A program made the translations under genes and the position numbers. The notes beneath the pieces were generated by a model. The model was not told where the DNA came from and made no database searches. It saw nothing but the letters and a program-made list of their open reading frames with translations. Of a stretch of DNA of 64,000 nucleotides, positions 1-8,587 are shown piece after piece. The first letter of the stretch is position 1. Each line of letters begins with the position of its first letter. Source of the DNA: Shewanella sp. Choline-02u-19 (GTDB lineage Bacteria > Pseudomonadota > Gammaproteobacteria > Enterobacterales > Shewanellaceae). The stretch spans positions 3,224,001 through 3,288,000 of the forward strand of contig NZ_PJBE01000013.1 in assembly GCF_002836205.1 (NCBI RefSeq), read 5' to 3'.

Positions 1-328
1 GTCAGTCCAAGACGGTAAGCTTACCGTTGAAAGAGCCTTAGACGATGAAGTCGAAGTGCTTGAGATCACCTTACCTGCCGTTATTTCTGTTTCAGCCGAT
101 ATTAACGATCCATCAATCCCATCGATGAAGACTATTTTAGCCGCATCCAAAAAGCCGGTAACTAAGTTAAATATCGAAGATCTCGAGCTTGCTGAAATAC
201 CTGTTCTGGTTGAATCCGTTTCAGTACTGGCACCAAAACAAACTGATCGTAAGAAGATCATTATTGACGGCGATGATGAAAAACAAGTCGCAGAATTTGC
301 AGAATACCTGCGCAAAGCACTTAACTAA
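1..328 (+). CDS. fixA: FixA, electron transfer flavoprotein beta subunit (5' end missing)
   Basis: The reading frame is open from base 2 at the left edge and ends at 326-328, so only the C-terminal ~108 residues are present. The visible part (VQDGKLTVERALDDEVEVLE, then ITLPAVISVSADINDPSIPS) is typical of the C-terminal half of the ETF beta subunit, including the conserved LPAVISV stretch. FixA pairs with FixB as a flavoprotein that moves electrons towards FixC/FixX. It is followed after 8 bp by fixB, so co-transcription is expected. The gene order fixA-fixB-fixC-fixX-yaaU matches the E. coli carnitine-linked fix operon. The identity is firm; the physiological substrate is inferred from gene order. 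Confidence 0.9.
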   Translation, partial: SVQDGKLTVERALDDEVEVLEITLPAVISVSADINDPSIPSMKTILAASKKPVTKLNIEDLELAEIPVLVESVSVLAPKQTDRKKIIIDGDDEKQVAEFAEYLRKALN

Positions 329-336
329 GGGAAAAA

Positions 337-1281
337 ATGATGAGCAAACTGTCTAATGTATGGGTATTTAGTGATATCGCTTCCCGTTTACCTGAAGTTA
401 TCGCCGGCGGCGTTCAGCTAGGCGAAAAAGTGTCTGCTTTCGTGATTGGCTCTGAAGATGAAATCGCCACAGCATACTCATTGGGTGCAACCCATGTGTA
501 TTACCTGGGTGAAAAAGACGCCAACAAGATCATTGAAGATTATGCCGAAACGATGGCCCATGCGATCGCTAATGGCGATACGCACACCTTAATGCTGTTA
601 GGTGCGACTAAACGCGGTAAAGCACTGGCTGCAAAATTAGGTGTCCAGCTTAAGGCTGGTGTGGTCAACGACGCTTCAGAAGTCACAGTCGGTGAAGGTG
701 TCACGGCCAAGCATATGGTCTACGGCGGCCTAGCGATAGGTGAAGAGAAAATCGTATCACCCATCGCACTTGTGACTATCGGAAATGGCGTATTCGAAGC
801 CGCCGAAGCTGACACTTCAAAAACGGGTGAAGCAGTTTCGGTTTCATTCATCGAACCTAAATCTGCTATCAAGTGCATCGAGCGCCGTGCTAAGCAAGGC
901 GAAAGCGTGGACTTAGGTAAGGCAAAACGCGTTATTGCTATCGGTAGCGGTATTGGCAAACAAGAGAATCTGCAAATGGTTGCCGAACTCGGTGCTGCAA
1001 TTGGTGCAGAACTGGGTTGTTCTCGCCCGATTGCCGAAACAGAAAAATGGATGGAACGTGAGCGTTACATCGGTGTTTCTGGGGTCATGCTAAAACCAGA
1101 ACTTTATCTGGCTCTGGGTATTTCTGGACAGATACAGCATATGGTTGGCGCATTGGGTTCACAGACAATTCTTGCGGTAAACAAAGATAAAAACGCCCCC
1201 ATTTTCCAGTATGCAGACTACGGAATTGTTGGCGACTTAAATAAGGTCGTACCAGCACTCATCAGCGCCTTTAAAAGCTAA
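337..1281 (+). CDS. fixB: FixB, electron transfer flavoprotein alpha subunit
   Basis: At 314 aa the length matches E. coli FixB (about 313). The protein starts SKLSNVWVFSDIASRLPE and carries the FAD-binding alpha-subunit C-terminal domain, with CSRPIAE, GVSGVMLKPELYLALGISG and NKDKNAPIFQYADYGIVGD near residues 230-300. These are the usual FAD contacts of ETF alpha. Two in-frame ATGs (337 and 340) follow the GGGAAAA region; either could be used. It forms the ETF heterodimer with FixA and passes electrons to the FixC/FixX oxidoreductase. A 90-bp gap separates it from fixC, longer than the other gaps in the cluster, but no terminator is visible there. Confidence 0.95.
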   Translation: MMSKLSNVWVFSDIASRLPEVIAGGVQLGEKVSAFVIGSEDEIATAYSLGATHVYYLGEKDANKIIEDYAETMAHAIANGDTHTLMLLGATKRGKALAAKLGVQLKAGVVNDASEVTVGEGVTAKHMVYGGLAIGEEKIVSPIALVTIGNGVFEAAEADTSKTGEAVSVSFIEPKSAIKCIERRAKQGESVDLGKAKRVIAIGSGIGKQENLQMVAELGAAIGAELGCSRPIAETEKWMERERYIGVSGVMLKPELYLALGISGQIQHMVGALGSQTILAVNKDKNAPIFQYADYGIVGDLNKVVPALISAFKS

Positions 1282-1371
1282 TTGACCAGCGGGTCGTATT
1301 TATCTCCCCATTTAACACTGGGCACAGAAAGTCCGGTGTTAAAAACCAAATTATGTGAAGAGTAAATTTGT

Positions 1372-2664
1372 ATGTCAGAAGATGTATTTGACGCGATTAT
1401 CGTAGGTGCCGGGCTTGCTGGATGCGTTGCCGCTTATGTATTAGCAAAAGAGGGAGCTGATGTTCTCGTTATTGAACGCGGCAACTTTGCCGGAAGCAAA
1501 AACATGACAGGTGGCCGACTCTATGCGCATAGCCTAGAGAAAATTATTCCCGGTTTTGCTAAAGAAGCACCAGTAGAAAGAAAAGTCACTAAAGAAAAAG
1601 TCACCTTCTTGACCGATGATACCGGTGTCACCCTTGACTACCATAATGGCCGAGCACAAACACCAGTTCAAGAATCCTATACAGTTTTAAGAGGTGATTT
1701 TGACCAATGGTTGATGGGAAAAGCCGAAGAGGTGGGTGCCCAATTTATTAGCGGTATTCGTGTCGATGAGCTCATCACTAAAGATGGCAAAGTCATAGGC
1801 GTTAAAGCCGATGGTGATGAGTTGCTAGCCAAGTCAGTCATTCTAGCTGAAGGCGTTAATCCTGTGCTGGCTGAGAAATTAGGCATGGTAAAACCTAAGG
1901 TCAACGCTGACGTGATGGCCGTAGGGGTAAAAGAGCTGATTGAACTACCGAAAGAGGTTATTCAAGATAGATTTAACCTCTCTGACGATGAGGGTGCGGC
2001 ATGGTTATTCGCCGGTTCGCCATCAAATGGTTTGATGGGTGGTGGCTTTATCTACACTAACAAAACCACTGTATCACTGGGTATCGTTTGCGGACTACAC
2101 GACATTGGCAGTTCAGATAAAACGGTTCCGCAAATGTTGGAAGATTTCAAAAACCACTCAATGATTAAGCCATTGATTGAAGGCGGTAAGTTACTTGAGT
2201 ATTCGGGTCATGTCGTACCGGAAGCTGGTTTTAATATGGTACCGAAACTGGTCGATGATGGCGTATTGATAACCGGAGATGCGGCGGGTTTTTGCTTAAA
2301 CATTGGCTATACCGTTCGCGGTATGGATCTTGCCATCGCTTCTGGCGAAGCAGCAGCAAAAGCCGTTTTAGCGGCTCGTGCAACAGGTGATTTCAGCGCA
2401 CAAGGCTTATCTACATATCAGACACTGCTAGAAGACAGCTTCCTGATGAAAGATCTGAAACTCTATAAGAACCTTCCCGCATTCATGGAAACACCACGGA
2501 TCTTCAATCAGTATCCAAAGATGGTTGCCGACATTATGCAAAGCATGTTCACCGTAGATGGCAGCGAATCGCAACCACTACGCAAGACCCTCATGAAACA
2601 TTGTAAAGAGGTGGGTTATATGAACCTGATCAAAGATGGCATTAAAGGAGTCACTTCAATATGA
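1372..2664 (+). CDS. fixC: FixC, FAD-dependent ETF oxidoreductase
   Basis: The 430-aa protein has an N-terminal dinucleotide-binding fold (DAIIVGAGLAGCVAAYVLAK, then a beta-strand ending in ERG at about 36-38) and the later FAD motif LITGDAAGFCLNIG near residue 300, as in the ETF-quinone oxidoreductase/FixC family. Unlike full ETF-QO it lacks its own 4Fe-4S domain; that role is supplied by FixX, whose ATG overlaps this stop codon (ATGA at 2661-2664), implying translational coupling. FixC is expected at the membrane face, exchanging electrons between FixAB and a quinone or acyl-CoA reductase. Length agrees with E. coli FixC. Confidence 0.95.
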   Translation: MSEDVFDAIIVGAGLAGCVAAYVLAKEGADVLVIERGNFAGSKNMTGGRLYAHSLEKIIPGFAKEAPVERKVTKEKVTFLTDDTGVTLDYHNGRAQTPVQESYTVLRGDFDQWLMGKAEEVGAQFISGIRVDELITKDGKVIGVKADGDELLAKSVILAEGVNPVLAEKLGMVKPKVNADVMAVGVKELIELPKEVIQDRFNLSDDEGAAWLFAGSPSNGLMGGGFIYTNKTTVSLGIVCGLHDIGSSDKTVPQMLEDFKNHSMIKPLIEGGKLLEYSGHVVPEAGFNMVPKLVDDGVLITGDAAGFCLNIGYTVRGMDLAIASGEAAAKAVLAARATGDFSAQGLSTYQTLLEDSFLMKDLKLYKNLPAFMETPRIFNQYPKMVADIMQSMFTVDGSESQPLRKTLMKHCKEVGYMNLIKDGIKGVTSI

Positions 2665-2948
2665 CCGAGTCAGTCAATGTAGACGTTAAACTGGGCGTCA
2701 ATAAATTTCACGTAGATGAAGGTCATCCACATATTATCCTCAAAGATAATCCCAATATGAACGAGTATCGCAAGTTGGTAAACGCTTGCCCGGCTGGTTT
2801 ATATAAACTCGAAGATGACGGGTCTATCCGTTTTGATTCTGCGGGTTGTCTGGAATGCGGTACCTGTAAGTTTCTTTGTGGCGATACTATTCTGGAAAAA
2901 TGGGAATACCCTAGAGGTACATTTGGAATAGAATACCGCTATGGGTAA
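2661..2948 (+). CDS. fixX: FixX, ferredoxin-like protein
   Basis: This 95-aa protein has the FixX cysteine pattern: CPAGLYKLEDDGSIRFD, then CLECGTCKFLCG near the C-terminus, which supplies ligands for an iron-sulfur cluster, and the family ending WEYPRGTFGIEYRYG. It is the small iron-sulfur partner of FixC, translated from an ATG overlapping the fixC stop. It is the last gene before a strong intrinsic terminator (2959-2990), so the fix transcript probably ends here and the YaaU-like gene has its own promoter or depends on read-through. Confidence 0.95.
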   Translation: MTESVNVDVKLGVNKFHVDEGHPHIILKDNPNMNEYRKLVNACPAGLYKLEDDGSIRFDSAGCLECGTCKFLCGDTILEKWEYPRGTFGIEYRYG

Positions 2949-2958
2949 CCATAATATT

Positions 2959-2992
2959 AACAGAGGGTGTTTTTAAAACATCCTCTGTTTTA
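2959..2992 (+). terminator. Intrinsic terminator after fixX
   Basis: The 15-nt arms AACAGAGGGTGTTTT and AAAACATCCTCTGTT pair along their length with a single G-U wobble around a two-base TA centre, and the stem is followed by a short T run. It begins 11 bp after the fixX stop. The signal is seen directly; termination efficiency is inferred. Confidence 0.8.
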
Positions 2993-3364
2993 AAAATCAC
3001 AGTGGTATATGTAATTATCACTTAGGTAGTTAGTGGTTAGTTTAAAATCACAAACACATTCAAACGTAAAACTGAAAACATATAAAAATAAATATAGCAC
3101 GACAAATTTAAAAATCAGAACATATCAGCAGATGTATTAATGTAAAAATTCTAAATAAATAAAACATATAGCAAAACCATTAGTTACATCACTGTTATTT
3201 AAATGTTTACGTTGTAAAATTTTAGAATAGGGTTATCTGATTCGAAGAAGTATATGCAAAGAAAAAACTCTCAGCTAATTGGTTAAGGGTATCTTTATAT
3301 TTTTTTGCAACTATAACAGTCGTGAACATTCTTATTAGAACAAATGAAATTGGTGGTTAGTAGT
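2993..3364. other. AT-rich intergenic region, fixX to yaaU-like gene
   Basis: About 370 bp of strongly AT-rich DNA with no convincing ORF. It must hold the promoter of the MFS gene if the preceding terminator is efficient. I looked for CRP, FNR and CaiF-like boxes and found no full site, only a lone TCACA half-site near 2996-3000. Confidence 0.5.
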
Positions 3365-4702
3365 ATGAAATCAAAGAAAAACTTCGATGATATGGAGTTT
3401 ACTCCACTTCATAGAAAAATAATGCTTTGGGGAAGCGGCGGTCCATTTTTAGATGGCTATGTATTAGTTATTATTGGACTGGCACTTCAACAACTTACAC
3501 CAGAATTAGGACTAGATGCACAATGGATAGGTTTAGTTGGTGCAGCGACGCTGGTCGGCCTATTTATCGGGACCGCGCTATTTGGCTATGTGGCAGATTT
3601 AGTCGGTCGTAAGAAAATGTTTATGATAGACATTATTGCTATTGCGGTACTTTCATTTGCAACCATGTTTATCTCATCCCCCATCGAATTAGTCATTTTA
3701 CGATTCCTAATTGGTATCGTCATTGGAGCCGATTATCCCATCGCAACCTCTATGGTTGCCGAGTTCTCCCCGACAAAGAAACGCGCATTCACCATGGGTT
3801 TCATCGCTGCTATGTGGTACGTCGGTGCAACTGCCGCCAACATGGTCGGCTATCTTTTATACGATGTGCAAGACGGCTGGAGATGGATGTTCGGTAGTGC
3901 GATTATCCCCTGTCTCGTTATTCTACTCGGGCGTTTTCATCTACCTGAATCACCAAGATGGTTACTTAAGAAAGGCCGTGTGGAAGAGTGCCGTGAAATA
4001 ATGCATAAGTTTTTTGGTAAGGATATTGATATTAATTTTGAAGAGGCAGAAGAGACCAAATATAGTAAACTTTTTGAGCCTGTCTATTTAAAAAGAATTA
4101 TATTCATCGGTACGATATGGAGCTGTCAGGTTATTCCTATGTTCGCCATATATACATTTGGGCCTCAAATAATTGGACTGCTAGGATTTACGGAGGGTCA
4201 AGACGCGGCCCTGGGTAATATCGTTATCAGTATATTCTTTATGGCCGGGTGTATTCCTGCGATGTACTGGCTGAACTCTATCGGTCGCAGACCACTTTTG
4301 ATCGGCAGCTTTGGCATTATGACGGCCTCCTTAGCGCTGCTTGGTATCGTACCAAATCCAAGCATCTGGCTGATAGTAGCCGCTTTTGCTGTTTACGCTT
4401 TCTTCTCCGGTGGTCCAGGGATCTTGCAGTGGCTGTATCCAAATGAACTGTTTCCTACTGAGATACGGGCGTCTGCCGTTGGCGCAGTGATGTCCTTTAG
4501 TCGAATAGGTACCATCGTCTCGACTTATGCTCTGCCCGTTTATATGGCCACCTATGGCATATCATCAACATTGCTTGTCGGTGCTGGTATATCACTTCTC
4601 GGATTAATTGTTTCAGTGTTCATGGCACCAGAAACAAAAGGATTAACATTAGAAACAACCAGTTCAGTTGATTTCACCGCTTCAGTTAAAGTCAGTAGAT
4701 AA
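3365..4702 (+). CDS. yaaU: YaaU-like MFS transporter linked to fixABCX
   Basis: A 12-TM major facilitator of the metabolite:H+ / sugar-porter type. Recognisable family segments include FDDMEFTPLHRKIMLWGSGG (E. coli YaaU has a very similar N-terminus), PFLDGYVLVIIGLALQQLTP, the loop-2 motif GYVADLVGRKK, PESPRWLLKKGR in the central loop and the C-terminal PNELFPTEIRASAVG. I chose ATG 3365 rather than 3344 because E. coli YaaU starts at the equivalent place. yaaU directly follows fixABCX in E. coli, so the order here supports a conserved functional unit. The substrate is unknown; a carnitine-type or related organic acid is only an inference. Confidence 0.85.
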   Translation: MKSKKNFDDMEFTPLHRKIMLWGSGGPFLDGYVLVIIGLALQQLTPELGLDAQWIGLVGAATLVGLFIGTALFGYVADLVGRKKMFMIDIIAIAVLSFATMFISSPIELVILRFLIGIVIGADYPIATSMVAEFSPTKKRAFTMGFIAAMWYVGATAANMVGYLLYDVQDGWRWMFGSAIIPCLVILLGRFHLPESPRWLLKKGRVEECREIMHKFFGKDIDINFEEAEETKYSKLFEPVYLKRIIFIGTIWSCQVIPMFAIYTFGPQIIGLLGFTEGQDAALGNIVISIFFMAGCIPAMYWLNSIGRRPLLIGSFGIMTASLALLGIVPNPSIWLIVAAFAVYAFFSGGPGILQWLYPNELFPTEIRASAVGAVMSFSRIGTIVSTYALPVYMATYGISSTLLVGAGISLLGLIVSVFMAPETKGLTLETTSSVDFTASVKVSR

Positions 4703-5063
4703 AATATTATCTGCAATATTAAAAGAGTCTCGTACATCTGAAAAAGATGCACAGATAAGGTACGGGACTCAATAAAATATAGAATTAAAATATATTCTTT
4801 ATTTTTAAGTTTACAGCTTTGAATATTAGCAGCCGGATATTGATATATGAAGGCAAAACCAATTAATAAAAGGAGAATGTCCGCGCAATCCGAAAAGGAT
4901 GTCGAACCTGTACGGAGCTTATGAATTAAATATAACCTGTGATTAGACCGGGGGGGATTACTTGCCTGTATTTAATTACCCACATTGATTTATATAAGTA
5001 AAAAACAATTTTTCATATAAGTGCAAACTAAGCACTAAAAAATTTTAATACAATCGGAATATA
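4703..5063. other. Intergenic region with hairpin 4725-4770
   Basis: Just after the MFS gene, GAGTCTCGTAC (from 4725) pairs with GTACGGGACTC (to 4770), and an inner ATCT/AGAT pair sits inside. It is a candidate terminator though without a long T run. Near the porin start there is AGTGC-N7-GCACT (5020-5036), a small inverted repeat in the leader. A 25-codon ORF at 4847-4924 is possible but has no clear ribosome binding site. Confidence 0.45.
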
Positions 5064-6200
5064 ATGATGATGAAAACTAAAAGAGCGTTTTGTATCTCTC
5101 TTATTGCAAGCGCTATTGCATTAAGTAGCTTTAACACCGTTGCTGCGGATGAAGAAGACGGTATTAATATTCACGGTGGCGTGCGTATTAACTACTCATA
5201 TAAAGACTACAGTGAGAGTTCAAAAGATAAAGGGGGTGATATGACCTTTAACATGGCATCTCTACGATTCGACGGTAAACTTGGTGACTGGGGTTTAAGG
5301 TCGGATTATCGTTTTACTGCCGATACTAACTATATTAAATATGGCTATGCATTCTACAATTTAAATCCTGAATGGGAACTTCAATTCGGTATTAACCAAG
5401 TTCCATTCGGTAACTTAGGTTATATCTCTAACAGCTACTGGTTCGGCCTTCCTTATTATCTTGGTTTTGAAGACGACTATGATATTGGTGCAAAAGCCAC
5501 CTTTGAGAAAAATGGTTGGCACACTGATATGGCCTTCTACAAGAGCGCCGAATATGCAGCAAGCGAAAACAAACAGTACGCAGCTGACCTGTATACCGGC
5601 ACTATCAACGGTACCGAATATAACAACGAAGAGACCAATCAGCTTAACCTTCGCCAAACCTACACCATGGAGCACGAAGGCGGATCAACTACTTTTGGTG
5701 GCTCAGTTGAGGTTGGTCAGATCTATAACTCTAAAACGGGTAACAATGGCGACAGATACGCTATTGCGGCTAGTCTTGACAGCAAGTTCCATGGTTGGAA
5801 CCTACAACTTCAAGCTATGCAGTATGAATATGATGCCGCTGATAGCGCAGATGACAACAAAATAGCCATCGCAGTGGTCAGCTGGCAGTATGAAATTGCT
5901 TCTAAGGCACAGGTATACAGTGTCAACTTAGCAAAAACAATTCCAACCGATTGGGGTAGCGTAAAGTTCTACAATGACTTCGGTCTGATGACGCCAGATG
6001 TTGCCGATGTCACCTACGATGACAGCATGCAGAACGTACTAGGTGCGGCCATTGCCGCTGGTCCTACTTACACCCAGATTGACTTCATCATGGGTAAGAA
6101 CATGACTTTCTCAACGGCAAACAACGACCATATCGGCCTGCCTGAAGTGGGTGATGATTGGGATAAGCGCTTCAACATCAGCATGGCTTATTACTTCTAA
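5064..6200 (+). CDS. Outer-membrane porin, 16-strand type
   Basis: The 378-aa precursor has a signal peptide (KTKRAFCISLIASAIALSSF, cleavage after TVAA near residue 28), then alternating beta-strand sequence and a C-terminal aromatic residue (RFNISMAYYF), the usual mark of an outer-membrane barrel. The pattern GGVRINYSYKDY, SLRFDGKLGDWGLRSDYRF and WELQFGINQVPFG resembles the phosphate-selective porin O/P-like family found widely in Shewanella and Vibrio. Three ATGs in tandem (5064, 5067, 5070) follow CGGA. It probably supplies the substrate of the neighbouring YaaU-like carrier; this is inferred from position only. Confidence 0.75.
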   Translation: MMMKTKRAFCISLIASAIALSSFNTVAADEEDGINIHGGVRINYSYKDYSESSKDKGGDMTFNMASLRFDGKLGDWGLRSDYRFTADTNYIKYGYAFYNLNPEWELQFGINQVPFGNLGYISNSYWFGLPYYLGFEDDYDIGAKATFEKNGWHTDMAFYKSAEYAASENKQYAADLYTGTINGTEYNNEETNQLNLRQTYTMEHEGGSTTFGGSVEVGQIYNSKTGNNGDRYAIAASLDSKFHGWNLQLQAMQYEYDAADSADDNKIAIAVVSWQYEIASKAQVYSVNLAKTIPTDWGSVKFYNDFGLMTPDVADVTYDDSMQNVLGAAIAAGPTYTQIDFIMGKNMTFSTANNDHIGLPEVGDDWDKRFNISMAYYF

Positions 6201-6209
6201 ACAAGCACG

Positions 6210-6256
6210 GAGGAGGTAAGCAATTAGCTACACCCAGATTAATTGCTCCTCTTCCA
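6210..6256 (+). other. Strong hairpin in the 3' untranslated region of the porin gene
   Basis: GGAGGAGG plus AGCAATTA (6210-6227, with a TA bulge) pairs with TAATTGCT plus CCTCTTCC (6241-6256), 16 pairs with one G-U. There is no T run behind it, so it is more likely an mRNA-stabilising or processing structure than a terminator; a true terminator follows at 6314. Confidence 0.55.
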
Positions 6257-6313
6257 ATTTAAGGGTTAACACGGTCTCATCTCGACGTATTACATGGACA
6301 TCTTATGACCCAG

Positions 6314-6338
6314 CCTTCGCCCTGCCGAAGGTTTTTTT
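6314..6338 (+). terminator. Intrinsic terminator between porin and chemoreceptor
   Basis: CCTTCG-CCCTGC-CGAAGG followed by seven T. It separates the porin transcript from the chemoreceptor gene that starts 28 bp later. Confidence 0.85.
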
Positions 6339-6365
6339 ACACCAAAGGAATGAAGTGATCAAATC

Positions 6366-8000
6366 ATGATGAACCTTAAAAACATATCGGTTAATAAAAA
6401 AATCGGCTTAGCCTTTAGCTGCGTCGCCGTGGCTGTAATCGCCCTCTGCATGTTATTTATATCGGGACTGAACAACACACGCGATAATATTTTATCTCTG
6501 ACTGATGAAGTGTTACCCAACGTAATAGCAGTCGAAAAAATCAAATATGTCACCATCTTCATTCGTCGGGATCAGTTCTCCTTTCTTCCCAGTATTGGCG
6601 ATCCCGGAATGAAGGGTTGGATGCAAACGACCGACAATATGATTAATGATGTCACCGACATGATTGACGCCTATGAAAAGCACATACAGACAGAGGATGA
6701 ACGCCAAGCTCTAACATTAGCGAGACGCCACTGGCAAGATTACCTCAGTGCCCAGAGTGGTTTCAACGACATCGTTCTGCAAAATGATCTGTCAGGCGCA
6801 AATAAATACCTCCTCAGCTCTTACAAACAGTTTAATAAGATGCAAGACGCCTTAACCAAGCTCACAGAGATCAATTTGGCACGCACCGCAGACGACCGCA
6901 CCAATACGCTAGAAGGTGTCAGCACCGCAACCATCAAGACCTATATCGGTGTTGGAGTATTATTCGCCTTGATGATTCTCATGACTATCTTCCTTGGACG
7001 ACAAATTCGTAACCCATTGCGTGAAGTGATGAGCATGGCCGAAGCGATTGCTGCAGGGGATCTTGTCTATCAGATAAAACGCGACCAAATTGGCAATGAT
7101 GAACTTGGACAACTTGCTGACTCCTGCATCAGTATGCAGCAGAACTTGCGAAAGTTAGTCGGTGAGATAGGTGGTGCTGTCGTTCAACTAAGTTCTTCAA
7201 TCGAGGAGGTGAGCGCGATATCATTGCAATCATCCCAAGGAATGTCACAGCAGCAAAATGAAATCACAATGGTTGCCACTGCTATGCAACAGATGCAAGC
7301 AACCGTTAATGAAGTTGCGATGAATACCGAGGATGCCTCCAGCTCAGCAAATTCGGCAACAAACCATGCAGCACAAGGCAATAAAGATGTACAACAAAGT
7401 ATCATTGAGATCCAACATGTGTCAGAAGTCATCGAAAATGCTGGAGAGATGGTAGCCCTGCTAGAAAAAGACTCCGTGAGTATCTCTATGGTGGTTGATG
7501 TCATTGGCGGCATTGCAGAGCAAACTAATTTACTGGCTTTAAATGCAGCCATTGAAGCGGCCCGCGCAGGCGAGCAAGGACGTGGCTTTGCCGTCGTCGC
7601 CGATGAAGTTCGCACATTAGCAGGAAGAACCCAAGACTCCACCCGTCAAATAGTTGAGATAATCGAGAAGCTACAAATTCGCGCCGTCGAAGCTGGGGTT
7701 GCAACAAAGCAAAGCTGTGAGATGATCCGTGGTTGCGTATCGCAAACCCACTCAACAGGAGAGAAGATCTCAGAGATAGAACAGGCTGTCACACAAATTG
7801 CAGCAATGAATATTCAAATTGCCAGTGCTTGCAGCGAGCAAAACTCGGTGACAGAAAATCTCAGCTGCAGTATAGAAAGCATCAACTCTTCCTCATCGGA
7901 GGCAGCAACCGGAGCAGAGCAGACGGCTCAAGCCTGTTTAGAGTTGAGCCAGTTATCTTTAGGCCTCAAGAGTTTACTCGATCAGTTTAAGACAACTTAA
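6366..8000 (+). CDS. Methyl-accepting chemotaxis protein
   Basis: The 544-aa receptor has an N-terminal TM segment (about 14-34), a helical periplasmic sensor of the four-helix-bundle type (about 35-190), a second TM segment (about 192-210), a HAMP domain (RQIRNPLREVMSMAEAIAAG) and a long cytoplasmic signalling helical hairpin. The signature tip is complete: GGIAEQTNLLALNAAIEAAR, then AGEQGRGFAVVADEVRTLA. No C-terminal NWETF-type pentapeptide for CheR/CheB is present. The ligand is unknown; placement next to the porin and YaaU-like carrier suggests taxis to the same compound, but a terminator separates them. Two ATGs (6366, 6369) are possible starts. Confidence 0.92.
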   Translation: MMNLKNISVNKKIGLAFSCVAVAVIALCMLFISGLNNTRDNILSLTDEVLPNVIAVEKIKYVTIFIRRDQFSFLPSIGDPGMKGWMQTTDNMINDVTDMIDAYEKHIQTEDERQALTLARRHWQDYLSAQSGFNDIVLQNDLSGANKYLLSSYKQFNKMQDALTKLTEINLARTADDRTNTLEGVSTATIKTYIGVGVLFALMILMTIFLGRQIRNPLREVMSMAEAIAAGDLVYQIKRDQIGNDELGQLADSCISMQQNLRKLVGEIGGAVVQLSSSIEEVSAISLQSSQGMSQQQNEITMVATAMQQMQATVNEVAMNTEDASSSANSATNHAAQGNKDVQQSIIEIQHVSEVIENAGEMVALLEKDSVSISMVVDVIGGIAEQTNLLALNAAIEAARAGEQGRGFAVVADEVRTLAGRTQDSTRQIVEIIEKLQIRAVEAGVATKQSCEMIRGCVSQTHSTGEKISEIEQAVTQIAAMNIQIASACSEQNSVTENLSCSIESINSSSSEAATGAEQTAQACLELSQLSLGLKSLLDQFKTT

Positions 8001-8080
8001 TATTAATTAGCCCACTCCAACAATCTTGCTTCTATAAAGTATTTAAGCTTTGGAAGTACTTAGGAGTTCAGTGTCAAATT

Positions 8081-8141
8081 GCACATTTTAAATGTGCTGG
8101 ATATGCAAAGAAGACCTCTATTTTCATTGAGGTCTTCTTGC
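8081..8141. terminator. Two successive hairpins between the chemoreceptor gene and the phoH tail array
   Basis: GCACATTT-T-AAATGTGC (8081-8097) is an exact palindrome. It is followed by AAGAAGACCTC / GAGGTCTTCTT (8108-8139, 11 exact pairs around a 10-nt loop). They lie between the convergent chemoreceptor gene and the phoH-tail array and are likely a bidirectional termination region. The second hairpin resembles those inside the array (GGCCTCA ... TGAGGCC around an AT-rich loop). Confidence 0.6.
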
Positions 8142-8234
8142 GACTGATTTCAGTTGAATTTTAAAGGGTATTTATAAAAATCAACTTTTAAAGCTCCATC
8201 CTGAATATTATCTATCCTAATACACTGGATCTAC

Positions 8235-8330
8235 CTATAAGTTTTCTTCAGCAAACTCCGCCAATCGAGAACGTACAACACCATTTAAATAAATGTTAGC
8301 GCTACCATCAAAATCCTTAAAACGCTCCAT
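8235..8330 (-). CDS. 31-codon mini-ORF, copy A1 of the PhoH-like C-terminus
   Basis: Read on the minus strand, the ORF starts ATG at 8330 and ends TAG at 8237-8235. It encodes MERFKDFDGS...AEFAEENL, identical to residues 434-464 of the PhoH-like protein except that Val434 becomes the initiator Met. Nucleotide identity to the phoH end is very high; the only copy with a TAG stop. No Shine-Dalgarno sequence precedes the ATG, which overlaps the stop of the ancestral frame as TAATG. Expression is unproven; it may be only a recombination relic. Confidence 0.4.
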   Translation of the reverse strand: MERFKDFDGSANIYLNGVVRSRLAEFAEENL

Positions 8331-8416
8331 TATATAAGCGTGAGATTAGAGCTCACGGCCTCAATAGAAATGAGGCCTGAGTTTACGATTATCTAAGTAA
8401 AAACGGCTTACTGAGC

Positions 8417-8512
8417 TTATAGGTTTTCTTCTGCAAACTCCTCTAGACGTGAGCGAACTACGCCATTTAAGTAAACATTCGCGCTACCATCAAAATCTTT
8501 AAAACGTTCCAT
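8417..8512 (-). CDS. 31-codon mini-ORF, copy B1 of the PhoH-like C-terminus
   Basis: ATG at 8512, TAA at 8419-8417. It encodes the same 31 residues as the A copies apart from Ile to Val at position 13 and Ala to Glu at position 24. The DNA differs from A at 17 of 32 codons and 15 of those changes are silent, so the peptide has been kept while the DNA drifted. It is identical to copy B2. No Shine-Dalgarno is visible; TAATG overlap at the start as in all copies. Confidence 0.4.
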   Translation of the reverse strand: MERFKDFDGSANVYLNGVVRSRLEEFAEENL

Positions 8513-8587
8513 TATATAAGCGTGAGATTAGAGGTAACGGCCTCAATAAAAATGAGGCCTTTGAGTGGTAAAAACAGCTTGTTGAGC

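Larger units (their letters stand above)
8235..8587 (-). repeat. 353-bp tandem unit 1 (monomers A1 + B1) derived from the 3' end of the phoH-like gene
   Basis: This is the distal of two head-to-tail 353-bp units; the other is 8588-8940. Each unit holds an A monomer (182 bp, 8235-8416) and a B monomer (171 bp, 8417-8587). Every monomer comprises a 96-bp ORF copied from the phoH end and a spacer of 86 (A) or 75 (B) bp with a GGCCTCA/TGAGGCC hairpin. Compared base by base, units 1 and 2 differ only at four positions, all in the A-type ORF (three silent third positions and a TAG/TAA stop difference). The very high identity implies recent duplication or ongoing homogenisation. Confidence 0.93.

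Noticed and set aside
4847..4924. 25-codon ORF between the MFS and porin genes
   Set aside because: No suitable ribosome binding site for its ATG and no recognisable peptide character; internal AAGGAG is one base from a second ATG, too close.
7184..7642. 152-codon minus-strand ORF inside the chemoreceptor gene
   Set aside because: It is antisense to the highly conserved signalling domain; its composition follows from the sense codons.
8170..8205. Possible decayed fifth monomer of the phoH tail array
   Set aside because: A short minus-strand stretch resembles ATGGAGC-TTTTAA, but it is only 36 bp from copy A1, lacks the hairpin spacer, and similarity ends after about 20 bases.
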